Below are positions 1 to 6,540 of a stretch of 7,355 bases of DNA, piece by piece; the stretch's first letter is position 1; every line of letters begins with the position of its first letter. Under the pieces are notes generated by a model. It was not told the DNA's origin. It did not search any database and worked only from the letters and a program-made list of their open reading frames with translations. The translations under genes were made by a program, and so were the position numbers. The DNA is from JABCPO02 sp963513115 (GTDB taxonomy: Bacteria > Bacillota > Clostridia > TANB77 > CAG-508). The stretch spans positions 1 to 7,355 of the forward strand of contig CAUPPN010000047.1 of assembly GCA_963513115.1 (NCBI GenBank), in the 5' to 3' direction.

Positions 1-594
1 TATCAAACTGCAGAATCGCAAAAACAATATACAAAAGAATTTATTGAAAAATTAGTTCAATATACTGGAGATGAGTCTAATAAAAATATTAATGTGATAG
101 ATATATCAAGTCCTACTAAAGACGAAATAACAAATGTAAAATATGAAAAAAATGGTGAAAAGTATATGGTTTATAGATATTATGAAGATATATTTGGAAT
201 AGCTAAATTGAATAATATAGATAATGAATATAAAGAAGAAAAATTTAAAAGTAGATCAAAAAATAGTGAGGGAAAAGAAGTATTAATTTTATTGGATGGA
301 GCAAAAGGAGAATTTGGATATATAGGTAACTATGATAATCAGCAATTTATGTTATACAAATTACCGGAAGGAAATTATAAAGTTATACATAAAGGAACTC
401 ACAATGATAATCCATATGGTGGACTATATGTAGATAAGGATAAAAAATATATAAATAGTTCGGGTTTTGAAGAATCTGAAAGAGTATATAGTATAAGTTT
501 AGAAGAAGATATGTATAAAACATTTGAGGTAAAAGATGACACACATATAATGCTAACAGCAAATACATTTGTAGTTTTAGAAAAAGTGGAATAA
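1..594 (+). CDS. 3' part of a hypothetical protein gene, truncated by the left edge
   Basis: The frame is open from base 1 to the TAA at 592-594, giving 197 visible residues, so the gene almost certainly begins upstream. A GTG at 94 could act as a start, but it has no ribosome binding site at normal spacing (the nearest purine run, TGGAGATGAG, ends 19 nt before it) and the coding pattern continues to its left. The visible part is rich in Lys, Glu, Asn and Tyr, with no membrane segment. From about residue 95 it looks beta-rich. An LPEGNYKV motif (about 121-128) followed by an aromatic and hydrophobic stretch ending in FVVLEKVE (190-197) loosely recalls the 'IPAGxYxV' sandwich modules of secreted Bacillota proteins; that is a weak visual resemblance, not an assignment. 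Whether a signal peptide exists cannot be seen. A terminator begins 6 nt after the stop codon. Confidence 0.8.
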   Translation, partial: YQTAESQKQYTKEFIEKLVQYTGDESNKNINVIDISSPTKDEITNVKYEKNGEKYMVYRYYEDIFGIAKLNNIDNEYKEEKFKSRSKNSEGKEVLILLDGAKGEFGYIGNYDNQQFMLYKLPEGNYKVIHKGTHNDNPYGGLYVDKDKKYINSSGFEESERVYSISLEEDMYKTFEVKDDTHIMLTANTFVVLEKVE

Positions 595-600
595 GTTTTT

Positions 601-632
601 AAAAGAGCATCAGTGTAGACTGGTGTTTTTTT
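601..632 (+). terminator. Rho-independent terminator of the left-edge gene
   Basis: The core stem CATCAGT (608-614) pairs with ACTGGTG (619-625) around a GTAG loop. The flanking A-rich and T-rich arms extend the stem with A-U and G-U pairs, and the 3' side is a run of seven T (626-632). It starts 6 nt after the TAA of the left-edge gene. A nearly identical hairpin lies at 1170-1201. Confidence 0.88.
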
Positions 633-641
633 ATTACCTTC

Positions 642-670
642 TTGACGTTTACATAAAATAAATGTATAAT
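642..670 (+). promoter_or_regulatory. Sigma-A-type promoter for the 848-1168 gene
   Basis: The -35 box TTGACG (642-647) and a perfect -10 box TATAAT (665-670) are separated by 17 bp. Transcription should begin near 677, leaving a leader of about 170 nt before the ATG at 848. The promoter lies just after the upstream terminator, so the downstream gene is an independent unit. No operator-like palindrome is visible over it. Confidence 0.85.
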
Positions 671-687
671 AATAATGTACTAAATAC

Positions 688-747
688 AAAGGAGGTATTA
701 ATCTTATAACTAAAATTAGTAAAGGAGAAGAGAAAGCTTGTAATTAA
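688..747 (+). other. Start-less Shine-Dalgarno with a 15-codon open remnant in the leader
   Basis: A consensus SD, AAAGGAGG (688-695), lies just downstream of the 642-670 promoter, but no ATG, GTG or TTG sits at usable spacing. The codon at the ideal distance (703-705) is CTT. The frame from it reads L-ITKISKGEEKACN and stops at TAA 745-747; this looks like the start of an ordinary protein whose initiation codon and remainder are gone. An ATT at 697 is in the same frame but only 1 nt from the SD, too close for initiation. Readings: the stub of a decayed gene (favoured), a leader peptide with a non-standard start, or a ribosome-binding element acting in the transcript. There is too little sequence to name the ancestor. 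Confidence 0.35.
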
Positions 748-835
748 ATTAAATTAAAAAGTGGAGAAATAATAAAAAAGTCAAAAATAAAATGTTATTA
801 AAAAAGTAAATAAAGAAACGTATTAAGAAAACAAT

Positions 836-841
836 AAGGAG
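836..841 (+). promoter_or_regulatory. Ribosome binding site of the 848-1168 gene
   Basis: AAGGAG lies 6 nt before the ATG at 848. It fixes this start and contrasts with the orphan SD at 688-695 in the same leader. Confidence 0.85.
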
Positions 842-847
842 ATATTT

Positions 848-1168
848 ATGAAAAATAATAATAACAGAGAAAATGAAAACAAAGAATATATAATTGAAGA
901 ACTTCATGTAGAACCAGAAAATATTGACTTAGTTCTTGAGACAATGGATAAGTATGGTGATAACAGATGGTGGCTAGAAGATGATATTAGGAAAAAAGCA
1001 TATTATCAATTTAGTGAAAATATACTTTTAATTGATTTTGATACCTTCATTAAAGGTATAAGCGAATTACTAGGCAGAACTGTAACAATGCTTGGGCTAT
1101 TATATGATATAACTCAAGAAGAGTTAGATAAAAAATATAATGAATTTTTTGCAAAAGATTCATTTTAA
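848..1168 (+). CDS. Hypothetical 106-residue soluble protein
   Basis: A complete small gene with AAGGAG 6 nt before the ATG, its own near-consensus promoter at 642-670, and a terminator directly after the TAA. I do not recognise the family. The first dozen residues are a low-complexity Asn/Glu tail. The rest looks like a compact, acidic, globular alpha/beta domain with no signal peptide or membrane segment. The most distinctive part is a central segment with NRWWLEDD, then KKAYYQF, then ILLIDFDTF, followed by a predicted amphipathic region containing GISELLGRTV. The double Trp and the conserved-looking aromatic pattern suggest a real fold and not random coding. There are no cysteines and no recognisable catalytic or DNA-binding motif. 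It stands alone between two near-identical terminators, so its neighbours give no clue to its role. Confidence 0.8.
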   Translation: MKNNNNRENENKEYIIEELHVEPENIDLVLETMDKYGDNRWWLEDDIRKKAYYQFSENILLIDFDTFIKGISELLGRTVTMLGLLYDITQEELDKKYNEFFAKDSF

Positions 1169-1169
1169 T

Positions 1170-1201
1170 AAAAGAACATCAGTATAGGCTGGTGTTTTTT
1201 T
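1170..1201 (+). terminator. Rho-independent terminator of the 848-1168 gene
   Basis: The core stem CATCAGT (1177-1183) pairs with GCTGGTG (1188-1194) around an ATAG loop. The A-rich 5' arm extends the stem, and seven T follow (1195-1201). It begins 2 nt after the TAA. Over 33 aligned bases it differs from the 601-632 terminator at only three positions, all A/G transitions that keep the stem pairable. Confidence 0.88.
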
Positions 1202-1326
1202 AATAAATATAGAAAAAACAAAATATATAATTTAAGATATATTATATAGATTATTTTTTAATAAGAAATTAAAATAATAGAGTGCTAAAAATAAATTAAT
1301 AAAATTTAATTAATACTAAAGATAAA
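1202..1326. other. AT-only intergenic stretch that must hold the glgP operon promoter
   Basis: About 125 nt of almost pure A and T separate the previous terminator from the glgP ribosome binding site. A TATAAT occurs at 1226-1231, but nothing resembling TTGACA lies 16-18 bp upstream of it. Other TA-rich hexamers are too common here to choose among. The terminator at 1170-1201 makes read-through an unlikely sole source of transcription, so a promoter is expected here but cannot be placed. No catabolite-repression-like palindrome was seen. Confidence 0.4.
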
Positions 1327-1329
1327 TTG

Positions 1330-1334
1330 AGGAG
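1330..1334 (+). promoter_or_regulatory. Ribosome binding site deciding the glgP start
   Basis: AGGAG sits 10 nt before the ATG at 1345. A longer in-frame reading from the TTG at 1327 would use this SD as coding sequence (AGG AGA) and would have no SD of its own, so the ATG at 1345 is chosen. Confidence 0.8.
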
Positions 1335-1344
1335 AATAATAAAT

Positions 1345-3912
1345 ATGTATATATTTAATAAGTTAACAGTTATACCAAAGTTACCAGATAATATTAAAGG
1401 ATTAAGTGAAGTGGTAAATAATGTATGGTGGTCATGGAATACAGAATACTTAAAATTATTTAAGTTTATAGATGCAGATTTATGGAATGATGTTTTAAAA
1501 AACCCATATAAGTTTTTGAAATTAGTAGAACAAGAAAAATTAGAAGAAGCTTCTAATAATCCAGATTTCATAAAAGAATATGAAAAGGTATATGAAAATT
1601 TTAAAGGATATATGAATAAGAAAGATACATATTATGCAAAAAAACATCCTGATATGAAGGATAAGCAAATTGCATATTTTTCTGCTGAGTATGGTTTAGA
1701 TGAAACAGTACCATTATATTCAGGTGGACTTGGAATACTTTCAGGAGATACATTAAAATCTGCAAGTGATTTAGGTCTTCCACTTGTAGCAATAGGGCTT
1801 ATGTATAAAGAGGGATATTTTGTTCAACACATTGATGCATATGGAAATCAAATATCTAACTATGAGAAATTAGACACTAAAAATATGCCAATATTACCTG
1901 TAACTGATGAAGAAGGAAATGACATAAAAGTAGCTGTTAAAATAGAAGATAGAGATGTTACAGTTAAAATATGGCAAATTGCTGTAGGTAGAGTAAAACT
2001 ATACCTATTAGATAGTGATGTAGAAGAAAATGAAGAAGAAGATAGAAAGCTAACACATAGATTATACGGTGGAGATAGGTATATGAGATGTGCACAAGAG
2101 ATGATCCTTGGAATGGGTGGAATAAGAGCGTTAGAAAAATTAGGATACAATCCTGATGTTTATCATATGAATGAAGGACACTCTGCATTTTTAATAGTAG
2201 AACTTGCTAAGAAGTTAATGAAGGAAAGAGAAATATCATTTGAGGTTGCAATGGAAATTGTAACAGCAAAAACAGCCTTTACTACACATACTGCAGTACC
2301 TGCAGGAAATGATATATTTAATATTGACTTAATCAAAAAAATGTTTCAAGGAGTACCAGAAGAGCTAGGATTAAGTATGGAAGAGTTCTTAAAATTAGGA
2401 ATGTGCCCAAACGCTAAATTTGAAACAGGATTCAATATGGGAGTATTTGCACTTAAATACTCAGGTATAAAAAATGGTGTAAGTAAGTTGCACGGCGCTG
2501 TATCTAGAGCACTATTTACTGATGTATGGCCAAATACAGCAGATGATGAATCACCAATTACACATGTAACAAACGGAGTACATACAACAACTTGGCTTGC
2601 ACCAGGTCTTAAAGAATTATATAACAAATATTTTCCTGCATTTTGGCAAGATGAAATATGGAAAGATGATATATGGCAAAATGTATATAATATACCAAAT
2701 GAAGAGTTATGGGATATACATAGAGCATACAAGAAAAAGTTAATAAGAGAAATTAAGAAAAATGTACGCCAAAAGATGATGAGAAATGGTGAAAGTTATG
2801 AAGAAATTGCAAAAACATTAGGACAAATATCAGAAAATGACCTACTTATTGGATTTGCAAGAAGATTTGCTACATACAAAAGAGCAACAATAATATTTGA
2901 TGATTTAGAAAGATTAACACAAATACTAAATGATCCAAATAGGCCAGTAAGGCTAATATTTGCAGGTAAAGCGCACCCTGCAGATGTTGAAGGTCAAAAT
3001 CTTATTAGAAGAATACATGAAGTATCTAAAATGCCACAATTCAAAGGTAAGGTAATACTTCTTGAAAACTACAATATGGGAATATCTAGATATCTAATAT
3101 CTGGTACAGATATATGGCTAAATAATCCAAGAAGACCACTAGAAGCTTCAGGTACAAGCGGACAAAAGGCTTCAGCAAATGGAGTAGTAAACTTTAGTGT
3201 ACTAGATGGTTGGTGGGCTGAAGGATATACAAAAACAAATGGATACTCAATTGGTAAAGAAGGAAAATATGAATCAGATGAAGAACAAGATAGAATTGAT
3301 TCAATAGATATTTATGAACAATTAGAAGGAAATATAATACCTACATATTTTGAAAAAGATAAAAATGGAACAAATAGCAAGTGGATATTAATTATGAAAA
3401 ATAGTATTGCAACAACTGGTGGAAAATATTCTACATCTAGAATGGTAATAGACTATTTAGAAGACATATATATGCCACTTATGGTTAAATCAGAAAAATA
3501 CTTTAGAGATTTAGAAACAATATTTGAATATATTTCATGGAAAAAAGATGCATATAATTTTTGGGATAAGATTGAAATAGAAGAAGTAACAAAAGAAGAT
3601 TCAAGTGCTATTAATGCAGGAGGATGCATAAAAGTAGCAATTAATGTAAAATTTGGAAATATACAAAAAGAACATGCTAAAGTAGAAAGCTATGTTGTTA
3701 AATTAAATGGCGAAAAAATTGAACATATTGAAAATGTTGAATTAAAAGAAGTAAAAGAAAACGAAGATGGTTCATACACATATGAAGGAAATATTTGTGT
3801 AAGAACTGGTGGAAATTATGCATATACATACAGGGTTGTACCAAGACATGAAATGGCATTTGATATAGCTAATATGGATCTTGCAAAATGGTATACTAAA
3901 GAAACTAAGTAG
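1345..3912 (+). CDS. glgP: Alpha-glucan (glycogen/maltodextrin) phosphorylase, short type
   Basis: This gene encodes a cytoplasmic, PLP-dependent GT35 enzyme that releases glucose-1-phosphate from the non-reducing ends of alpha-1,4-glucans using phosphate. The 855 residues fit the 'short' branch (TIGR02094 type). The N-terminal DUF3417-like segment (about 10-105) has the typical NVWWSWN. The phosphorylase core then shows SGGLGILSGD (126-135), HMNEGHSAF (274-282), TTHTAVPAGNDIF (313-325), VTNGVHTTTW (408-417), GFARRFATYKR (503-513) and FAGKAHPAD (539-547). The cofactor signature EASGTSGQKASANG follows, its Lys608 being the expected Schiff-base lysine, then VLDGWWAEGY. A beta-rich C-terminal domain (about 750-850) closes the protein, as is usual for this branch. 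No catalytic motif is missing and the frame is intact, so the gene should be functional. The stop TAG (3910-3912) overlaps the SD of the next gene, indicating an operon. No other glycogen-metabolism gene is in the window. Confidence 0.96.
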   Translation: MYIFNKLTVIPKLPDNIKGLSEVVNNVWWSWNTEYLKLFKFIDADLWNDVLKNPYKFLKLVEQEKLEEASNNPDFIKEYEKVYENFKGYMNKKDTYYAKKHPDMKDKQIAYFSAEYGLDETVPLYSGGLGILSGDTLKSASDLGLPLVAIGLMYKEGYFVQHIDAYGNQISNYEKLDTKNMPILPVTDEEGNDIKVAVKIEDRDVTVKIWQIAVGRVKLYLLDSDVEENEEEDRKLTHRLYGGDRYMRCAQEMILGMGGIRALEKLGYNPDVYHMNEGHSAFLIVELAKKLMKEREISFEVAMEIVTAKTAFTTHTAVPAGNDIFNIDLIKKMFQGVPEELGLSMEEFLKLGMCPNAKFETGFNMGVFALKYSGIKNGVSKLHGAVSRALFTDVWPNTADDESPITHVTNGVHTTTWLAPGLKELYNKYFPAFWQDEIWKDDIWQNVYNIPNEELWDIHRAYKKKLIREIKKNVRQKMMRNGESYEEIAKTLGQISENDLLIGFARRFATYKRATIIFDDLERLTQILNDPNRPVRLIFAGKAHPADVEGQNLIRRIHEVSKMPQFKGKVILLENYNMGISRYLISGTDIWLNNPRRPLEASGTSGQKASANGVVNFSVLDGWWAEGYTKTNGYSIGKEGKYESDEEQDRIDSIDIYEQLEGNIIPTYFEKDKNGTNSKWILIMKNSIATTGGKYSTSRMVIDYLEDIYMPLMVKSEKYFRDLETIFEYISWKKDAYNFWDKIEIEEVTKEDSSAINAGGCIKVAINVKFGNIQKEHAKVESYVVKLNGEKIEHIENVELKEVKENEDGSYTYEGNICVRTGGNYAYTYRVVPRHEMAFDIANMDLAKWYTKETK

Positions 3913-3915
3913 GAG
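3911..3915 (+). promoter_or_regulatory. Ribosome binding site overlapping the glgP stop codon
   Basis: AGGAG shares its first two bases with the glgP TAG and lies 5 nt before the ATG at 3921. This allows coupled translation of the two genes and supports co-transcription. Confidence 0.8.
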
Positions 3916-3920
3916 AAAAA

Positions 3921-5597
3921 ATGAGAGGTAAAAAAACAAATATTACTATTGGTATAGTTAATATACTACTAGGAATAGCATTTATTATATATACATATAT
4001 ATTTAGTACAAAAGCTCCAAGCTTTACTAGATATAATAATCAAATATTTGAAATAATACGTAAACTGCTATTAGGAATACTTACAGGAATATCTATTTTA
4101 AATATAATATATGCGATAATTAATATTAAAGAAGGACACATTTTTATATATTACATAATGATGCTATTTAGCTTAATATTATTTATTGATATATCATATT
4201 ATTACACAATACCTACATTACTTTCAGGAATTCTTTTAATAATACATATTAAAAAAAGTAATTTTATAGAAAAAGACAGTAATTTGGTTTTAACAACAAA
4301 CAGGCTAATGTATTTGGTAATTATAGGGGCAATAGCTCTTATGTTCCTATATAAACCATTATCTAATTATGCAATGGAACGCGAAAGTGTAAATCTTTTA
4401 AAATATGATGAGGGATTTTTTAAATATGTATCGCCAATAGAAAATGAAGATATATATATTAATATTAAAAAAGATGGAAAATTTGGATATATAAATAGTA
4501 AGGGTGAAGAAAAAATAGCATTTAAATACAATTATGCAACACCATATTATAAGATAAAATCATTTGATAAAGAATTTGAAGTAGCGGCAGTTGCAGATGA
4601 TAATGTAACACATGTAATTATGAAAAATGGAAGAGAAGTAATGTCATATAATTCAGAATATGAAAATGAAAATTACTTACCTAAATTAAAAGAATTTGAA
4701 AATGTATTAAAAGAAACAATGCATCAAAAAGATCCAAAACCTGAAACTACAAAAGATCTTACATATTTTGAAAAAAGAAGTAGGATAATACCTGAAACAA
4801 AAGAAGAGCAAGAGTTAAAAGAAGAAGTTGGATATACATATATGTTTGATTTTTCAAAAAGATATAATATTTTAGTTACAGAATCTAGTATGGGTAATAA
4901 GACAATATATAAAATATGCCCAAAGGGTAAGGTAAAAGAAGCAAAAGAATTAGACGTAGACAACTTGCTATATGATGAAAACGGATTATATGTATTTAAA
5001 AATGGATACTTACCATATTATTCAGTAGCAAGAAATGTACAAGGATGGATTACAAAAACTGGTAAAAAACTAAATGTTGAAGGAAGAGTACAGATATTAG
5101 ATATTGAAGAAGATAGACTACTTGTTAGAAACTTTAACAAAAACACAGTTACATTTATAGACTTTGATGCAAAACAAATAGGAGAAACATATTCTGAAGT
5201 AATTAAAGACCAAGATAGGTATATAGTAAAAGATTTACAAGGAAAATGGAATGTATTAGATAAGGCTTTAAAACCAATACTTCAAAATACATATGACATA
5301 TTTGACGCAACACTTTTAAACCAAGGATTATATATATTTGCAAACCTAGGTGAAAGATTACAATTTAATGATTATGGCTATGTAAAAATAGACTATATAA
5401 TTACAAACAGAGATTGGAAAACAATAGCTACAGATATTAACTATATATACAATGTATATAATAGATATAATGGAACAGATGAAAAGAGCTATGTAGAATT
5501 CGTAGAAAGCCTTAAAAAGCCAAATATTTCTGTATTAAGTGATAAGTTCTATGAAAGTTATATAAACAAAAATAATAAAGAAGAAGTAAAAAAATAA
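3921..5597 (+). CDS. Five-helix membrane protein with C-terminal WG-repeat-like domain
   Basis: The 558-residue product has hydrophobic helices at about 8-28, 48-68, 73-95, 96-110 (short) and 129-147, then a roughly 410-residue soluble region. A basic N-terminus (MRGKK) and basic loop after helix 4 suggest N-inside, C-outside topology, placing the large domain outside the cell; this is inference and depends on the short helix 4. The soluble region contains WG-repeat-like units (PF14903 type). The clearest is DGKFGYINSKGEEKIAFKY (185-203); degenerate copies are near 374-385 (QGWITKTGKKLN) and 440-459 (QGKWNVLDK, then ILQNTYD). A charged Lys/Glu stretch at about 253-305 separates them. WG repeats are thought to form binding or scaffold surfaces; no enzymatic residue is apparent. 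Only 8 nt separate it from glgP, and a terminator follows, so the two form an operon. The role is unknown; the pairing suggests, but does not show, a link to glucan use or envelope sensing. Confidence 0.85.
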   Translation: MRGKKTNITIGIVNILLGIAFIIYTYIFSTKAPSFTRYNNQIFEIIRKLLLGILTGISILNIIYAIINIKEGHIFIYYIMMLFSLILFIDISYYYTIPTLLSGILLIIHIKKSNFIEKDSNLVLTTNRLMYLVIIGAIALMFLYKPLSNYAMERESVNLLKYDEGFFKYVSPIENEDIYINIKKDGKFGYINSKGEEKIAFKYNYATPYYKIKSFDKEFEVAAVADDNVTHVIMKNGREVMSYNSEYENENYLPKLKEFENVLKETMHQKDPKPETTKDLTYFEKRSRIIPETKEEQELKEEVGYTYMFDFSKRYNILVTESSMGNKTIYKICPKGKVKEAKELDVDNLLYDENGLYVFKNGYLPYYSVARNVQGWITKTGKKLNVEGRVQILDIEEDRLLVRNFNKNTVTFIDFDAKQIGETYSEVIKDQDRYIVKDLQGKWNVLDKALKPILQNTYDIFDATLLNQGLYIFANLGERLQFNDYGYVKIDYIITNRDWKTIATDINYIYNVYNRYNGTDEKSYVEFVESLKKPNISVLSDKFYESYINKNNKEEVKK

Positions 5598-5621
5598 GTT
5601 AATTGGTGAACGATTAGAGGA

Positions 5622-5661
5622 AATAAAAGGAGTTAACAATTTTGTTAGCTCCTTTATTTTT
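5622..5661 (+). terminator. Strong terminator of the glgP operon
   Basis: An uninterrupted arm of about 13 bp, AAAGGAGTTAACA (5626-5638) against TGTTAGCTCCTTT (5643-5655), closes an ATTT loop with one G-U pair. ATTTTT (5656-5661) follows. The A-rich run on the 5' side means it may also work on the minus strand, but no minus-strand gene ends there. Confidence 0.88.
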
Positions 5662-5805
5662 GTTTAATTTAATTATATGCTTTTAATAATTCTGTTAATA
5701 AATATATTTTGAAATAACTAATAAGTATTTTATTAAACACTTGTTAAAAAACGAAAAAAGGTGCAATATTATTAATTTTGAGATAAGAAATATTAAGCAA
5801 AATGT

Positions 5806-5834
5806 TTTACATAATGCTAAAATTATGGTATACT
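5806..5834 (+). promoter_or_regulatory. Extended -10 sigma-A promoter of the 5895 gene
   Basis: The -35 box TTTACA (5806-5811) and the -10 box TATACT (5829-5834) are 17 bp apart, and a TGG (5826-5828) immediately before the -10 box supplies the extended -10 TGn. The start of transcription is expected near 5841, leaving a leader of about 54 nt. Confidence 0.85.
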
Positions 5835-5883
5835 ATATGTATAGAAGTAATTAGTAATAAAGGGTATTAAAAATACTATTTAT

Positions 5884-5889
5884 AAGGAG
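5884..5889 (+). promoter_or_regulatory. Ribosome binding site of the 5895 gene
   Basis: AAGGAG lies 5 nt before the ATG at 5895. The next in-frame ATG (residue 8, position 5916) has no SD, so the upstream start is preferred. Confidence 0.8.
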
Positions 5890-5894
5890 AGTAT

Positions 5895-6374
5895 ATGAAA
5901 AATTATTTGACAATTATGGCAAACAAAGAACTATTAAACGAAGATATGGAACTATCAAAACTTCCAGTTAAAACATTATTATCTTCCTTAAGAAAGGAAA
6001 ATAATTCTGAAAACGAAGAGGCAATCATAAAAAAACTAATATGTGAGAACTATTATGATTGTGCTCAAAAGGAATTCTATGAAATCATAGATAAATATGA
6101 GGAAAAAGAAGTTGATAACTTAATAGCAACTGGAACATATAAACCTGGAGTTTTCCTTCTATGTGCAATAGATATAGAATCACCTATAAAAGACATGGAT
6201 CTTAGAACTATATTAGAATATATGATAGGAGATAATTGTAAAATTAACCAGGTTACAATTAGTAAAGGAGTTTTTGAAAAAAGAAAGGAATATCATGTAA
6301 ATGATTTAAAAAACTCTGAAATAGAAAAAGAGATAGTGGAAGAATATAATAAGAGATGCTATGAAAATAGCTAA
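5895..6374 (+). CDS. Hypothetical 159-residue soluble protein
   Basis: A complete single-gene unit with its own extended -10 promoter, a good SD and a terminator 54 nt after the TAA. I do not recognise the family. The protein is acidic and probably mainly helical: residues about 10-75 and 136-157 are rich in Leu, Lys and Glu with helix-like spacing. A central block (about 75-110) is more mixed, with ATGTYKPGVFLLCAIDIESP followed by a predicted helix, RTILEYMI. Five cysteines (50, 56, 90, 115, 155) are scattered without a CxxC metal-binding pattern. There is no signal peptide or membrane segment, so a cytoplasmic location is expected. It reads away from the glgP operon and toward the minus-strand transglutaminase-like gene, with no sign of co-regulation with either. 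Confidence 0.8.
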   Translation: MKNYLTIMANKELLNEDMELSKLPVKTLLSSLRKENNSENEEAIIKKLICENYYDCAQKEFYEIIDKYEEKEVDNLIATGTYKPGVFLLCAIDIESPIKDMDLRTILEYMIGDNCKINQVTISKGVFEKRKEYHVNDLKNSEIEKEIVEEYNKRCYENS

Positions 6375-6428
6375 TCAAAATATATTACTAGCACATAAGT
6401 TGGATTATTAATATAATTACTTTTATAG

Positions 6429-6457
6429 AAGTTGGTATAATTATACCAGCTTTTTTT
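6429..6457 (+). terminator. Rho-independent terminator of the 5895 gene
   Basis: AAGTTGGTATAA (6429-6440) is followed immediately by TTATACCAGCTT (6441-6452), a 12-bp inverted repeat with one G-U. As RNA it would leave an AATT loop on a 10-bp stem. T6451-T6457 supplies the U tail. No T run lies on the minus-strand side, so it is directional. Confidence 0.88.
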
Positions 6458-6503
6458 ATGCTTTTTCTATTATTTTCCTGCTAACATTAAAATTTAGTAT
6501 ATT

Positions 6504-6540
6504 AAAAAAAAGATACACCCTAATTATCAAAGTGTGTATC
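6504..6540 (-). terminator. Terminator of the minus-strand gene, overlapping its 3' coding end
   Basis: Read on the minus strand, GATACAC (6540-6534) pairs with GTGTATC (6518-6512) around a 15-nt loop, followed by eight T (6511-6504). The left arm is coding sequence for the last residues, and the stop codon TAG (6522-6520) lies in the loop. Together with the plus-strand terminator at 6429-6457 it insulates the convergent gene pair. Confidence 0.8.

Larger units (their letters stand above)
5662..5894. other. Intergenic region with the promoter of the 5895 gene
   Basis: This AT-rich stretch carries the extended -10 promoter at 5806-5834 and the ribosome binding site at 5884-5889. An imperfect AT hairpin (5723-5742) and a 5-bp stem, GTATT/AATAC, in the leader are too weak to call. 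No open frame longer than a few codons has an SD. Nothing else is seen. Confidence 0.5.

Noticed and set aside
399..689. Minus-strand open frame opposite the left-edge gene and its terminator
   Set aside because: It runs across the terminator and promoter of the plus strand, lacks an SD and encodes a low-complexity sequence typical of antisense frames.
1226..1231. TATAAT upstream of glgP as a promoter -10 box
   Set aside because: It has no -35 box at 16-18 bp and no TGn extension, and many TA-rich hexamers occur nearby, so it cannot be called with confidence.
1327..1344. TTG at 1327 as the glgP start, adding six residues
   Set aside because: The added codons are the Shine-Dalgarno sequence itself, and no SD precedes the TTG. 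ATG 1345 has AGGAG 10 nt upstream and gives the family-typical N-terminus.
1860..2150. Minus-strand open frame inside glgP, with similar ones at 1296-1571, 1601-1792, 1964-2188 and 4724-4963
   Set aside because: All are antisense to well-supported genes, and I found no initiation signals for any of them.
2346..2732. Minus-strand open frame of 128 codons inside glgP
   Set aside because: It lies fully antisense to the conserved catalytic core of glgP and has no SD or promoter. The product is a codon-bias shadow.
3145..3186. Gln in place of the more familiar Met before the PLP lysine (TSGQK) of glgP
   Set aside because: Variation at this position is, as far as I know, normal in the short phosphorylase branch, and the lysine and surrounding glycine-rich motif are intact.
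5723..5742. AT-rich hairpin AAGTATTT/AAACACTT in the gap after the glgP operon
   Set aside because: The stem has a mismatch and only one G-C pair, with no T run after it. In sequence this AT-rich such stems arise by chance.
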